DNA from: Actinospica sp035712985
Lineage (GTDB): Bacteria; Actinomycetota; Actinomycetes; Streptomycetales; Catenulisporaceae
Length of the DNA stretch: 6,994 nt
Reading direction: 5' to 3'
Assembly (NCBI GenBank): GCA_035712985.1
Contig: DASTAE010000157.1
Coordinates: 1-6,994 of the forward strand
Below the pieces are notes generated by a model. The model saw only the letters and a list, made by a program, of their open reading frames with translations. It was not told the origin of the DNA and did not search any database. Both the position numbers and the translations under genes were made by a program. This document shows positions 1-5,270 of this stretch, piece after piece. The first letter of the stretch is position 1; each line of letters starts with the position of its first letter.

Positions 1-2
1 GC

Positions 3-851
3 ACCAGGCTCGACGCGGAGGTGCGCGTCGGCGACGACACCGGGCCGGGCGAGGTCATCGTGCTGCGCCTGTACGGCGAGCTGTCCTCGCACGCCGACTC
101 GGTGGTGCTGCCGCTGCTGCTGCCGGACGTGCCCGTGGTCACCTGGTGGCCGGACGAGGGCCCGGACGTGCCGTCGAAGGACCCGCTGGGCGCGTTCGCG
201 CAGCGGCGGATCACCGACGCGGCCGAGTACTACAAGCCGATGAAGAAGCTGGTCGCCCGGGCCGGGGCTTATCTGCCCGGGGACACCGACCTGGCCTGGA
301 CCAGGCTCACGCCCTGGCGCTCGATGCTGGCGGCGGCGCTGGACCAGTTCCCGCACCCGGTGACCGGGGTCTCGGTCTCCGGCGAGGAGGGCAACCCCTC
401 GGTGCGGGTGCTGGCCGTGTGGCTGCGGCAGCGCCTCGGTGTGCCGGTGACCCGGACCGCGGACGAGGGCCCGGGCATCACCTCGGTCGAGCTGATGACC
501 GAGGACGGCCCGATCCGGCTGTCCCGCCCGGACGGCGAGCTGGCCACGCTGTCGATCCCCGGTCAGCCCGACCGCCCGGTGGCGCTCAAGCGCCGCGAGA
601 CGGCCGAGCTGATCGCCGAGGAGCTGCGGCGCCTGGACCAGGACGACGTGTACGCGCAGATGCTCTCCGAGGTGGACGCGCCGTTCACGGAGCCGCTGAA
701 GGTGGCGGGCCCGACGGTCGAGAAGGCGGCCAAGGAGGCGGCGAAGCTCGGCGAGCCGGCCCCGGTGGTCGTGGAGGAGGCGCAGGAGTCGTCCGCTGAC
801 GCTCCGTCCGCCGACCCCGCGACCGAGTCCGAGACCGGGGAGTCGGCTTGA
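3..851 (+). CDS. opcA: OpcA, glucose-6-phosphate dehydrogenase assembly protein (3' part)
   Basis: The reading frame is open from the left edge, so the start lies outside the window; 282 C-terminal residues are visible. OpcA is an actinobacterial and cyanobacterial protein needed for assembly and full activity of glucose-6-phosphate dehydrogenase (Zwf), the entry enzyme of the oxidative pentose phosphate pathway. Family-typical stretches are TRLDAEVRVGDDTGPGE at the visible N-terminus, PVVTWWPDEGPDVPSKDPLG, and DTDLAWTRLTPWRSMLAAALDQ. The last ~40 residues are a low-complexity tail rich in Glu, Ala, Pro and Ser, probably disordered. The stop codon overlaps the next gene's TTG start, which supports translational coupling to the 6-phosphogluconolactonase. 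A GTG at 21 is in frame but internal, because conserved sequence continues upstream of it. I am confident of the family; the role comes from family knowledge. Confidence 0.93.
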   Translation, partial: TRLDAEVRVGDDTGPGEVIVLRLYGELSSHADSVVLPLLLPDVPVVTWWPDEGPDVPSKDPLGAFAQRRITDAAEYYKPMKKLVARAGAYLPGDTDLAWTRLTPWRSMLAAALDQFPHPVTGVSVSGEEGNPSVRVLAVWLRQRLGVPVTRTADEGPGITSVELMTEDGPIRLSRPDGELATLSIPGQPDRPVALKRRETAELIAEELRRLDQDDVYAQMLSEVDAPFTEPLKVAGPTVEKAAKEAAKLGEPAPVVVEEAQESSADAPSADPATESETGESA

Positions 852-1606
852 CTGCCCCAGGCTCCGGTCGCCGGGTCCTGCGTCACCCCGACGGGCCGAC
901 CCTGGCTTCGGCTGCGGCGGCGCGGCTCGCCACCAGGCTGATCGACGTGCTCGCCGAGCGGGACGTCGCGCACCTGGTGCTGACCGGCGGCACCATCGGC
1001 ATCGGCACCCTCTCCGCGCTCGCGCAGCTGCCCGCGCGCGAGGCCGTGGACTGGGGCCGGGTGCACCTGTGGTGGGGCGACGAGCGCTTCGTGCCCGCCG
1101 GGGACAAGGACCGCAACGAGACCCAGGCCAGGGACGCCCTGCTGGACGAGTTGCCCCTGAACCCGGAGTTCGTGCACGCCATGGCCCCCAGCGACGGTCC
1201 CGACGGCGAGGACGCCGAGGCGGCCGCCGCGAGGTACGCGGCCGAACTGGCGAAGTACGCGCCCTCCGGCGCCGACGCGCCGGCGTTCGACGTGCTGCTG
1301 CTCGGCATGGGCCCGGACGGCCACATCGCCTCCCTGTTCCCCGACCACCCCGGCACGCACGAGACGGCCCCCTCGGCCATCGCCGTGCACGACTCCCCCA
1401 AGCCCCCGCCGAACCGGATCTCGCTCACCTTCCGGGTGATCCAGTCCGCCCGCGAGGTCTGGGTGGTGGCGTCCGGAGCCGAGAAGGCCGAGGCCGTGGC
1501 CAGGGCCCTGACGACGGCCGACCAGGTGCACACCCCGGCGGCGGGCGCCCACGGCACCGAGGCCACGCTGTGGCTGGTGGACGAGGCGGCGGCGGGGTTG
1601 CTGTAG
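848..1606 (+). CDS. pgl: 6-phosphogluconolactonase
   Basis: This 252-residue protein hydrolyses 6-phosphogluconolactone to 6-phosphogluconate, the second step of the oxidative pentose phosphate pathway, in the cytosol. Family motifs are all present: LTGGTI at residues 45-50 (phosphate-binding loop), WWGDERFVP around 75-83, an Asn at 90 in the DRNETQ segment, and LLGMGPDGHIASLFP at 151-165, where His159 is the likely catalytic residue. SPKPPPNRISLT at 183-194 is the usual substrate-site segment. Length is normal for the family. The TTG start at 848 overlaps the opcA stop as TTGA and has GGGGAG at 837-842, five bases upstream, so it is the natural start. The protein is of the Pgl/DevB (SugarP isomerase-like) type. 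Together with OpcA it indicates a pentose phosphate operon whose zwf, tal and tkt members would be expected to the left. Confidence 0.94.
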   Translation: MTAPGSGRRVLRHPDGPTLASAAAARLATRLIDVLAERDVAHLVLTGGTIGIGTLSALAQLPAREAVDWGRVHLWWGDERFVPAGDKDRNETQARDALLDELPLNPEFVHAMAPSDGPDGEDAEAAAARYAAELAKYAPSGADAPAFDVLLLGMGPDGHIASLFPDHPGTHETAPSAIAVHDSPKPPPNRISLTFRVIQSAREVWVVASGAEKAEAVARALTTADQVHTPAAGAHGTEATLWLVDEAAAGLL

Positions 1607-1621
1607 GTCTATCAGGTACGG

Positions 1622-1662
1622 CGAGCGGGTCCCCCTGGTCTTGGACTGCGGGGACCCACTCG
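1622..1662 (+). terminator. Probable terminator of the opcA-pgl transcript
   Basis: Sixteen bases after the pgl stop, CGAG-C-GGGTCCCC (1622-1634) pairs with GGGGACCC-A-CTCG (1650-1662). This gives an 8-bp inner stem, one C/A mismatch and a 4-bp outer stem around a 15-nt loop. Inside the loop GTC/GAC (1638-1640 and 1644-1646) can pair further. There is no run of T after it, which is common for hairpin terminators in actinomycetes. It separates the core operon from the toxin-antitoxin promoter downstream. The pairing is directly visible; termination is inferred. Confidence 0.6.
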
Positions 1663-1698
1663 TGTTAATGAGCGACGGTTCTCCCACCGGTCCGCCCC

Positions 1699-1727
1699 TT
1701 TACAACAGAATCTACAAAGTGTACGTT
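1699..1727 (+). promoter_or_regulatory. Candidate promoter of the toxin-antitoxin operon, leaderless
   Basis: TTTACA (1699-1704) resembles a -35 element. After 17 bp, TACGTT (1722-1727) fits the TANNNT form of an actinobacterial -10. Transcription would then begin about seven bases later, exactly at the A of the antitoxin ATG (1734). No Shine-Dalgarno sequence precedes that ATG, which agrees with a leaderless mRNA. The region is markedly richer in A and T than its surroundings. Element positions are seen; promoter activity is inferred. Confidence 0.5.
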
Positions 1728-1734
1728 TTGTACA
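1711..1734. promoter_or_regulatory. Candidate Phd/YefM-type operator (TGTACA repeats)
   Basis: TCTACA (1711-1716), TGTACG (1720-1725) and TGTACA (1729-1734) stand at a regular 9-bp step. TGTAC at 1720-1724 and GTACA at 1730-1734 form an inverted repeat around GTTTT. TGTACA is the core motif in the E. coli yefM-yoeB operator, where two cores are 12 bp apart. Here the repeats cover the candidate -10 and end in the antitoxin start codon, a position suited to autorepression by the antitoxin or the toxin-antitoxin complex. Binding is inferred from motif and position. Confidence 0.45.
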
Positions 1735-1997
1735 TGGCAGAGACAGTGACACTCACCGACGCGCGGACGCGCCTCGGGAACCTCGTCGCCAAGTCGCATC
1801 ACGGTGGCGAGATCATCACGATCACCCAGCACGGCACGCCGGTGGCGGCGATCGTGCCTTACGAGGTGCTGGAGTACTTCCGGCGGCGTGAGGACGAGGC
1901 CGACATCGCGCTGGCCGAGCGCATTCTGGCGGAGGACGACGACGTCGTGCCGCACGACCAGGTCAAGAAGCTCCTGGGATTGGACGAGGACAACTAA
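1734..1997 (+). CDS. Antitoxin, Phd/YefM family
   Basis: This 87-residue protein is the likely antitoxin of a type II module. It is expected to neutralise the downstream toxin by direct binding and to repress its own operon through its N-terminal DNA-binding domain. The N-terminal pattern MAETVTLTDARTRLGNLVAK, followed by GGEIITITQHGTPVAAIVPYEVLEYFRR (residues 24-51), is the Phd/YefM fold signature: a dimerising beta-alpha unit with the 'G.PVA.IVP' strand. The C-terminal part (52-87) is acidic and helical, as expected for the toxin-binding, protease-sensitive tail. The ATG at 1734 is chosen because the family pattern begins there. An in-frame TTG at 1641 would add about 31 residues unlike the family and would run through the terminator hairpin and promoter. 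The gene abuts the toxin gene with no bases between them. Confidence 0.87.
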   Translation: MAETVTLTDARTRLGNLVAKSHHGGEIITITQHGTPVAAIVPYEVLEYFRRREDEADIALAERILAEDDDVVPHDQVKKLLGLDEDN

Positions 1998-2300
1998 GTG
2001 CCACGTCACAAGGAGCGGGAATCCGACGAGGAACAGCGCAGGACCTACTGGATCGACTGGAAGCCGGCCGCCATCGACGCGGCGACCCTGCTGTACCGCG
2101 AGGACAAGCTCGGGGCGCAGCTGGTGCTCACGGCCGTGTACGAGCTCGGAGACAATCCCCGTCCGGGCAACAGCACGAACCTCGGCCGCGCCGGGCTGCG
2201 CCGGCTTCTGCTCGGGTACTACCGGGTGCTCTACAAGGTCTCGGAGAAGACCACGACGGTGACGGTCATCATGGTCGCCAAGGCGCCGCACCCGCAGTAG
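1998..2300 (+). CDS. Toxin, RelE/ParE superfamily
   Basis: This 100-residue basic protein is the probable toxin partner of the preceding antitoxin. The C-terminal half, GRAGLRRLLLGYYRVLYKVSEKTTTVTVIMVAKAP (residues 63-97), has the RelE/ParE pattern of an 'LR...G.YRVLY.V' strand pair followed by a final beta strand ('TVTVIMVAK'). Arg68, Arg69, Arg76 and Tyr79 lie where RelE-type toxins carry functional basic and aromatic residues. RelE members cut mRNA in the ribosome and ParE members poison DNA gyrase; the sequence alone does not decide between them. The N-terminus carries about 15 extra charged residues before the usual 'W.I.W.P.A' strand. The GTG start directly follows the antitoxin TAA, with GAGGA (1986-1990) seven bases upstream inside the antitoxin gene, so translation is probably coupled. 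Confidence 0.83.
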   Translation: MPRHKERESDEEQRRTYWIDWKPAAIDAATLLYREDKLGAQLVLTAVYELGDNPRPGNSTNLGRAGLRRLLLGYYRVLYKVSEKTTTVTVIMVAKAPHPQ

Positions 2301-2317
2301 GCCGCTTCAATCGGCAG

Positions 2318-2323
2318 TACGAT
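2318..2323 (+). promoter_or_regulatory. Candidate -10 element for the riboswitch-permease transcript
   Basis: TACGAT fits the actinobacterial TANNNT -10 form. It would start RNA near 2330, just before the GC-rich hairpin at 2331-2350 that opens the riboswitch. No convincing -35 hexamer is found 16-18 bp upstream, and read-through from the toxin gene is an alternative. Confidence 0.3.
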
Positions 2324-2324
2324 G

Positions 2325-2485
2325 CACCTTGCCCCGGCCTCCGCCGGGGCCGCGCGTGGAGAGCGAAGCCGGTGGGAATCCGGCACTGTCCCGCAACGGT
2401 GAACCCCTGATCCTGCCTCAGGCTCGGGGGGAGTCCGGTCGCCTCTCGGCGCGCGCACGGTTCACGATCCTCGATGGAAGGATTG
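2325..2485 (+). ncRNA. Cobalamin (B12) riboswitch
   Basis: The leader of the permease gene carries the conserved cobalamin aptamer core. This includes GAAGCCGGTGGGAATCCGGC (2365-2384), then ACTGTCCCGCAACGGTGA (2385-2402), and the B12-box-like GGGAGTCCGGTCGCCT (2429-2444). Helices visible in order are: a GC-rich 8-bp hairpin (2331-2338 with 2343-2350); GCCGG/CCGGC (2368-2372 with 2380-2384); a 6-bp stem CACTGT/ACGGTG (2384-2389 with 2396-2401, one G-U); and CCTGA/TCAGG (2406-2410 with 2418-2422). The family binds adenosylcobalamin or related corrinoids in nascent RNA and lowers expression of B12 or cobalt uptake genes. The outer boundaries are approximate because I could not identify the closing P1 helix. 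Confidence 0.9.
2465..2485 (+). promoter_or_regulatory. Ribosome-binding-site hairpin (riboswitch expression platform)
   Basis: CGATCCT (2465-2471) can pair with AGGATTG (2479-2485), seven pairs including one G-U, around a 7-nt loop. The 3' arm contains most of the Shine-Dalgarno sequence GGAAGGA (2476-2482), which lies 10 bases before the permease ATG. No long T run follows. This suggests that corrinoid binding blocks translation initiation rather than terminating transcription. The pairing is seen; the mechanism is inferred. Confidence 0.55.
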
Positions 2486-2492
2486 GCCCGCG

Positions 2493-3605
2493 ATGTCGCG
2501 TCGGCATTCGTTCACCCGCGCCCTCGAACCCCGCGAATGGGGTCGCCTCGGCCTGATCGCCCTGGTCGTTCTCGCGATCAACGGCTTCGGCTGGGGCATT
2601 TACGTCTTCACGGTCATGCCGCACCACTTCGCCTACGCCAAGCTCGGCGTGGGCCTCGGCGTCGCCGTGACCGCCTGGACGCTCGGGGCGCGGCACGCCT
2701 TCGACGCGGACCACATCTCGGCGATCGACAACGTGACGCGCAAGCTGATGTCCGACGGGAAGCGACCTATCGCGGTCGGGTTCATGTTCGCGCTCGGGCA
2801 CTCCAGCGTCGTCGTCGCGGTCGGGGTCGGGATCTCCGTGGCGGCCAAGGCCGTCTTCGGCGCGGTGGTCGACCCGAATTCGACCTATGAGACGCTCGGC
2901 GGCACGATCGGCACGCTGACGGCCGCCGGCTTCCTCTACCTGATCGCCGCGCTGAACCTGATCGTGCTGGCCGGGATCGCCAAGGTGTTCAAGGAGATGC
3001 GGCGCGGCGAGCTGAACGAGGAGGAGCTCGAGAGGCAGCTGCAGGCCCGCGGCCTGATGTGGCGCTTCTTCGGGCGCTTCATGCGTTCGATCACGAAGAC
3101 GTGGCAGATGTACCTCGTCGGCATGGTGTTCGGCATCGGCTTCGACACCGCGACCGAGGTCGTGCTGCTCGCGGCCACGGCGTACGCGGCGACCAGCGGC
3201 CTGCCGTTCTACGCCGTGCTGGCTCTGCCGCTGCTGTTCTCCGGCGGCATGACGCTGTTCGACACGCTCGACGGCTGCTTCATGAACTTCGCCTACGGCT
3301 GGGCCTTCGCGAAGCCGGTCCGCAAGGTCTACTACAACCTGGTGATCACCGGGCTGTCCATCGCCGCCGCGTTCATCATCGGCACGGTCGAGATGCTCGG
3401 CGTGCTGACCTCGGAGCTGCATCTGAGCGGCGGCTTCTGGGACTTCATGGCGGACTTCGACATCAACAAGGCCGGGTTCACCATCGCCGGACTGTTCGCG
3501 GGGACGTGGATCGTGGCGGTGCTGGTCTGGCGCTTCGGGCGGATCGAGCACCGGTGGACGAAGCCGGAGGCAGGAGCGGGGGCCGGAGCGGCGACGGCCG
3601 ACTAA
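2493..3605 (+). CDS. Nickel/cobalt permease, NiCoT (HoxN/NixA/NhlF) family, probably a cobalt importer
   Basis: This 370-residue integral membrane protein imports Ni2+ and/or Co2+ as a single-component secondary transporter. The four NiCoT signatures are present: RHAFDADHI at 67-75 (the HX4DH metal motif, His68, Asp73, His74), LGHSSVV at 101-107, GFDTATE at 216-222, and GGMTLFDTLDG at 251-261. About eight hydrophobic segments can be drawn, near 18-42, 51-66, 94-118, 137-163, 205-230, 236-258, 283-303 and 327-348. A charged cytoplasmic stretch lies at 164-204, and the tail is Ala/Gly-rich. The ATG at 2493 has GGAAGGA upstream. The cobalamin riboswitch directly upstream points to cobalt, the central metal of B12, as the physiological substrate, although NiCoT members differ in preference and nickel transport cannot be excluded. 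The gene ends in a 4-bp convergent overlap with the next gene. Confidence 0.93.
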   Translation: MSRRHSFTRALEPREWGRLGLIALVVLAINGFGWGIYVFTVMPHHFAYAKLGVGLGVAVTAWTLGARHAFDADHISAIDNVTRKLMSDGKRPIAVGFMFALGHSSVVVAVGVGISVAAKAVFGAVVDPNSTYETLGGTIGTLTAAGFLYLIAALNLIVLAGIAKVFKEMRRGELNEEELERQLQARGLMWRFFGRFMRSITKTWQMYLVGMVFGIGFDTATEVVLLAATAYAATSGLPFYAVLALPLLFSGGMTLFDTLDGCFMNFAYGWAFAKPVRKVYYNLVITGLSIAAAFIIGTVEMLGVLTSELHLSGGFWDFMADFDINKAGFTIAGLFAGTWIVAVLVWRFGRIEHRWTKPEAGAGAGAATAD

Positions 3606-4744
3606 CCGAGCGGCTGGGGCGACCAGTCGAGCCACGCTCCGTGCATGCCGGCGGAACCCAGCCGGAACAGCCGCTCGCGGCCGCCCAGGTAGACGACCGC
3701 GCCCAGCACCTCGTGCACGTCCTTGCCGTCGGGCGCCCCGGGGTCGGGCTCGCCGCTGAACAGGCCGAGCCCGATCCGGTGCGCCTCCTTGATGATGAAC
3801 ACCAGGTCGCGGCGCGCGCCGAGCTCGCGCATCAGCCGGACCAGCTCCTCGCGGCCCTCGGGGCTCCAGTGCGGCAGGCTGTTCGAGACGAAGACGCACG
3901 GGATCGCGTTGTCCGCCACGGAATCCACGGCGTCCGCCAGGATGCGCACGGCGTCGCCCTTGCGCAGCCGCACCGGGCGCCGGGCGGCGTGCTCCAGGGC
4001 CGCCTCGAGCCGCGCACGGCGCTCCGTGTGCTCGGGCCAGACGAGGGCGCGCAGCCAGGCCCGCGCCTCGGGGTCGGCCGGGCTGAGCGGGTTCAGGTCG
4101 AGGCCGACGCGCGAGGAGACCCGCAGCGGCTTGGTCACGAAGGGGGCGAGCTGTTCCGGGGTGCACGCGCCGCGGATCGGGCAGTGCAGCGGGGGCACGC
4201 CGTCCGCCGAGGCCTCGCCGCCGTCGACCACCGTGCCGTCGGCGAACTCGTAGCGGTAGTCGTAGCGGTCGGCGTGCAGCAGCAGCCCCGCGCTGGGGCC
4301 GATCTCGATCAGCCCGAGGGGCCGGCGCATCGTGGCCTGCACCCAGGAGAAGGCGGGCAGCAGCTGGGCGCCGCGCAGCACCTCGTTGGTCTGGGTCTCC
4401 CCCGTCGCCAGCAGCGGATCGATCTCCGCGCGGTGCCCGGTGACGAAACCGACGAAGGCCGGGATCAGATCGGCGTCCGGAAGCCGGGTTCCGCCGAGCG
4501 AGGCGTAATACCCCGCGAGTTCCTCATCCGGGTGGTCGAACAGCACCCGGTGCACGGAGGCGAGCAGCAGGTTCGGGATCCGCTGCCGCTGCGGGGCAGT
4601 CCCCAGCACGTCCGTGAAATACCCGCCCGCGGCGAGATCCTCGGAGACGTACTGGGTCAGCGCGGTGTAGAGCGGCGAGCTCTCCCGCACCTCGCGGTCG
4701 ATGAAGATCTCGAACCTGCGCGTCGTCTCTTCCCGGTTCTCCAT
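3602..4744 (-). CDS. DUF2332-family protein, function unknown, methyltransferase-like features
   Basis: This 380-residue soluble protein has no signal peptide or membrane segment. It matches the DUF2332 family known mostly from actinobacteria and proteobacteria; no function is established that I know of. The N-terminal half (1-140) is predicted mostly helical, with features such as ESSPLYTAL (21-29) and LLASVHRVLF (60-69). LGLIEIGPSAGLLLHADRY (143-161) resembles the glycine-rich loop I of class I S-adenosylmethionine methyltransferases, and VGLDLNPLSPAD (213-224) resembles the acidic-loop region after strand 2. CVFVSNSLPHWSPEGREEL (283-301) could be the strand-4 region. This similarity is my inference. 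The gene starts 41 bp after rbpA on the same strand, with AGGA about eight bases before its ATG, so co-transcription with rbpA is likely. Confidence 0.85.
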   Translation of the reverse strand: MENREETTRRFEIFIDREVRESSPLYTALTQYVSEDLAAGGYFTDVLGTAPQRQRIPNLLLASVHRVLFDHPDEELAGYYASLGGTRLPDADLIPAFVGFVTGHRAEIDPLLATGETQTNEVLRGAQLLPAFSWVQATMRRPLGLIEIGPSAGLLLHADRYDYRYEFADGTVVDGGEASADGVPPLHCPIRGACTPEQLAPFVTKPLRVSSRVGLDLNPLSPADPEARAWLRALVWPEHTERRARLEAALEHAARRPVRLRKGDAVRILADAVDSVADNAIPCVFVSNSLPHWSPEGREELVRLMRELGARRDLVFIIKEAHRIGLGLFSGEPDPGAPDGKDVHEVLGAVVYLGGRERLFRLGSAGMHGAWLDWSPQPLG

Positions 4745-4785
4745 GCGCCGATCCTAGACCGGCGGACGGAGCCCGGGACGGGTCC

Positions 4786-5121
4786 TCAGACCTCGCCGCG
4801 CAGCTTGGCCAGGGCCTCGGCGAGGATCGCCTCGCCGTCCTCGTTGCTGCGCCGCTCGCGCACGTACGCGAGGTGCGTCTTGTAGGGCTCGGTGCGCGGC
4901 GGGGCCGGGGGGTTGTCCCGGTCCGGTCCGGCCGGGAAGCCGCAGCGCGGGCAGTCCCAGGTCTCCGGGATCGCCGCGTCGCTGGCGAAACTCGGCCGTG
5001 TCTCGTGCCCGTTGCAGCAGTAGAAGGTGATCCAGACGCGCGGCGCGGTGTCGCCCCGCTCGGCCTCGCCCATCGGGCCGGCGCCGACCCGGCTGCCGCG
5101 AATCGCGTTGCCACTAGCCAC
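4786..5121 (-). CDS. rbpA: RNA polymerase-binding protein RbpA
   Basis: This 111-residue protein is an actinobacterial transcription activator that binds RNA polymerase and the principal sigma factor, stabilising open complexes. The central domain has the zinc-type ligand set Cys35 (or adjacent Cys36), His39, Cys57 and Cys60, in YCCNGHETRPSF and WDCPRCGFP. The C-terminal sigma-interaction region carries the highly conserved PYKTHLAYVRERRS (79-92) followed by an acidic and helical end. The N-terminal basic segment GNAIRGSRVGAGPMGE (4-19) is typical of the family and contacts polymerase and promoter DNA. The GTG at 5121 is chosen because the family N-terminus starts there; on the minus strand AGGGAG lies about ten bases upstream. 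The gene sits between secG and the DUF2332 gene, all on the same strand. Some actinomycetes have two paralogues, so this may be one of two. Confidence 0.95.
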   Translation of the reverse strand: MASGNAIRGSRVGAGPMGEAERGDTAPRVWITFYCCNGHETRPSFASDAAIPETWDCPRCGFPAGPDRDNPPAPPRTEPYKTHLAYVRERRSNEDGEAILAEALAKLRGEV

Positions 5122-5189
5122 TTTTATCCGTCTCCCTGCCGCAGACCGCGTAGTGCTCCACCGTCGCCGTACAAAAGGCGCGATGCACC

Positions 5190-5236
5190 AGTGTACGAGC
5201 GATATGTCAGACGCGGGTGCGCATCCCCCCGGTTCC
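5190..5236 (-). promoter_or_regulatory. Weak candidate promoters of rbpA
   Basis: Two incomplete candidates are visible on the minus strand. GGAAC (5236-5232), followed after 18 bases by CGTCT (5213-5209), resembles ECF or SigR-type promoters; the SigR consensus GGAAT-N18-GTT is only partly met. TACACT (5195-5190) is a good TANNNT -10 without a matching -35 and would give a leader of about 60 nt. In Streptomyces rbpA is known to respond to thiol stress through SigR, which motivates the first candidate. Confidence 0.25.
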
Positions 5237-5261
5237 GCCCTTCAGGCGGGCGGATGTGCGC
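5219..5261 (-). terminator. Probable hairpin terminator downstream of secG
   Basis: On the minus strand, ten bases after the secG stop, GCGC-AC-ATCC pairs with GGAT-GCGC (outer arms near 5261-5252 and 5226-5219, with a 2-nt bulge). An inner GCCC/GGGC hairpin sits inside. A competing 6-bp stem CCGCCC/GGGCGG (5253-5248 with 5240-5235) is also possible. No T tract follows. Its 3' arm borders the GGAAC element of the rbpA promoter candidate. Termination is inferred from position and structure. Confidence 0.45.
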
Positions 5262-5270
5262 CGAAATGTC

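Noticed and set aside
563..1687. Minus-strand open frame (374 codons) opposite opcA and pgl
   Set aside because: Low-complexity Gly/Arg/Val-rich translation, no family match, fully antisense to two clear genes.
1641..1733. Upstream TTG extension of the antitoxin
   Set aside because: It would add 31 residues outside the Phd/YefM pattern and place the start in the terminator hairpin loop and the coding sequence across the promoter.
2331..2350. GC-rich 8-bp hairpin as a terminator of the toxin gene
   Set aside because: It could reduce read-through, but its place at the front of the aptamer makes it more likely a riboswitch helix; it is recorded within that feature.
2300..2492. NiCo-type metal riboswitch before the permease
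   Set aside because: The sequence carries the cobalamin aptamer core (GCCGGTGGGAATCCGGC and CCCGCAACGGTGA), not the paired conserved loops of metal-sensing riboswitches.
2329..2556. Small plus-strand open frame of 75 codons over the riboswitch
   Set aside because: The interval is explained by conserved aptamer sequence and structure, and the frame runs out of phase into the permease gene.
2418..4166. Long minus-strand open frame (582 codons) across the permease gene and the DUF2332 gene
   Set aside because: It is a different frame of GC-rich DNA, with biased Arg/Ala/Pro/Gly/His composition and no family resemblance. It overlaps two genes with clear signatures or family match.
3059..4885. 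Long plus-strand open frame (608 codons) opposite the DUF2332 gene
   Set aside because: Composition is Arg/Gly/His-rich as expected for a frame shadow; no motif is recognisable and it crosses the permease stop and rbpA.
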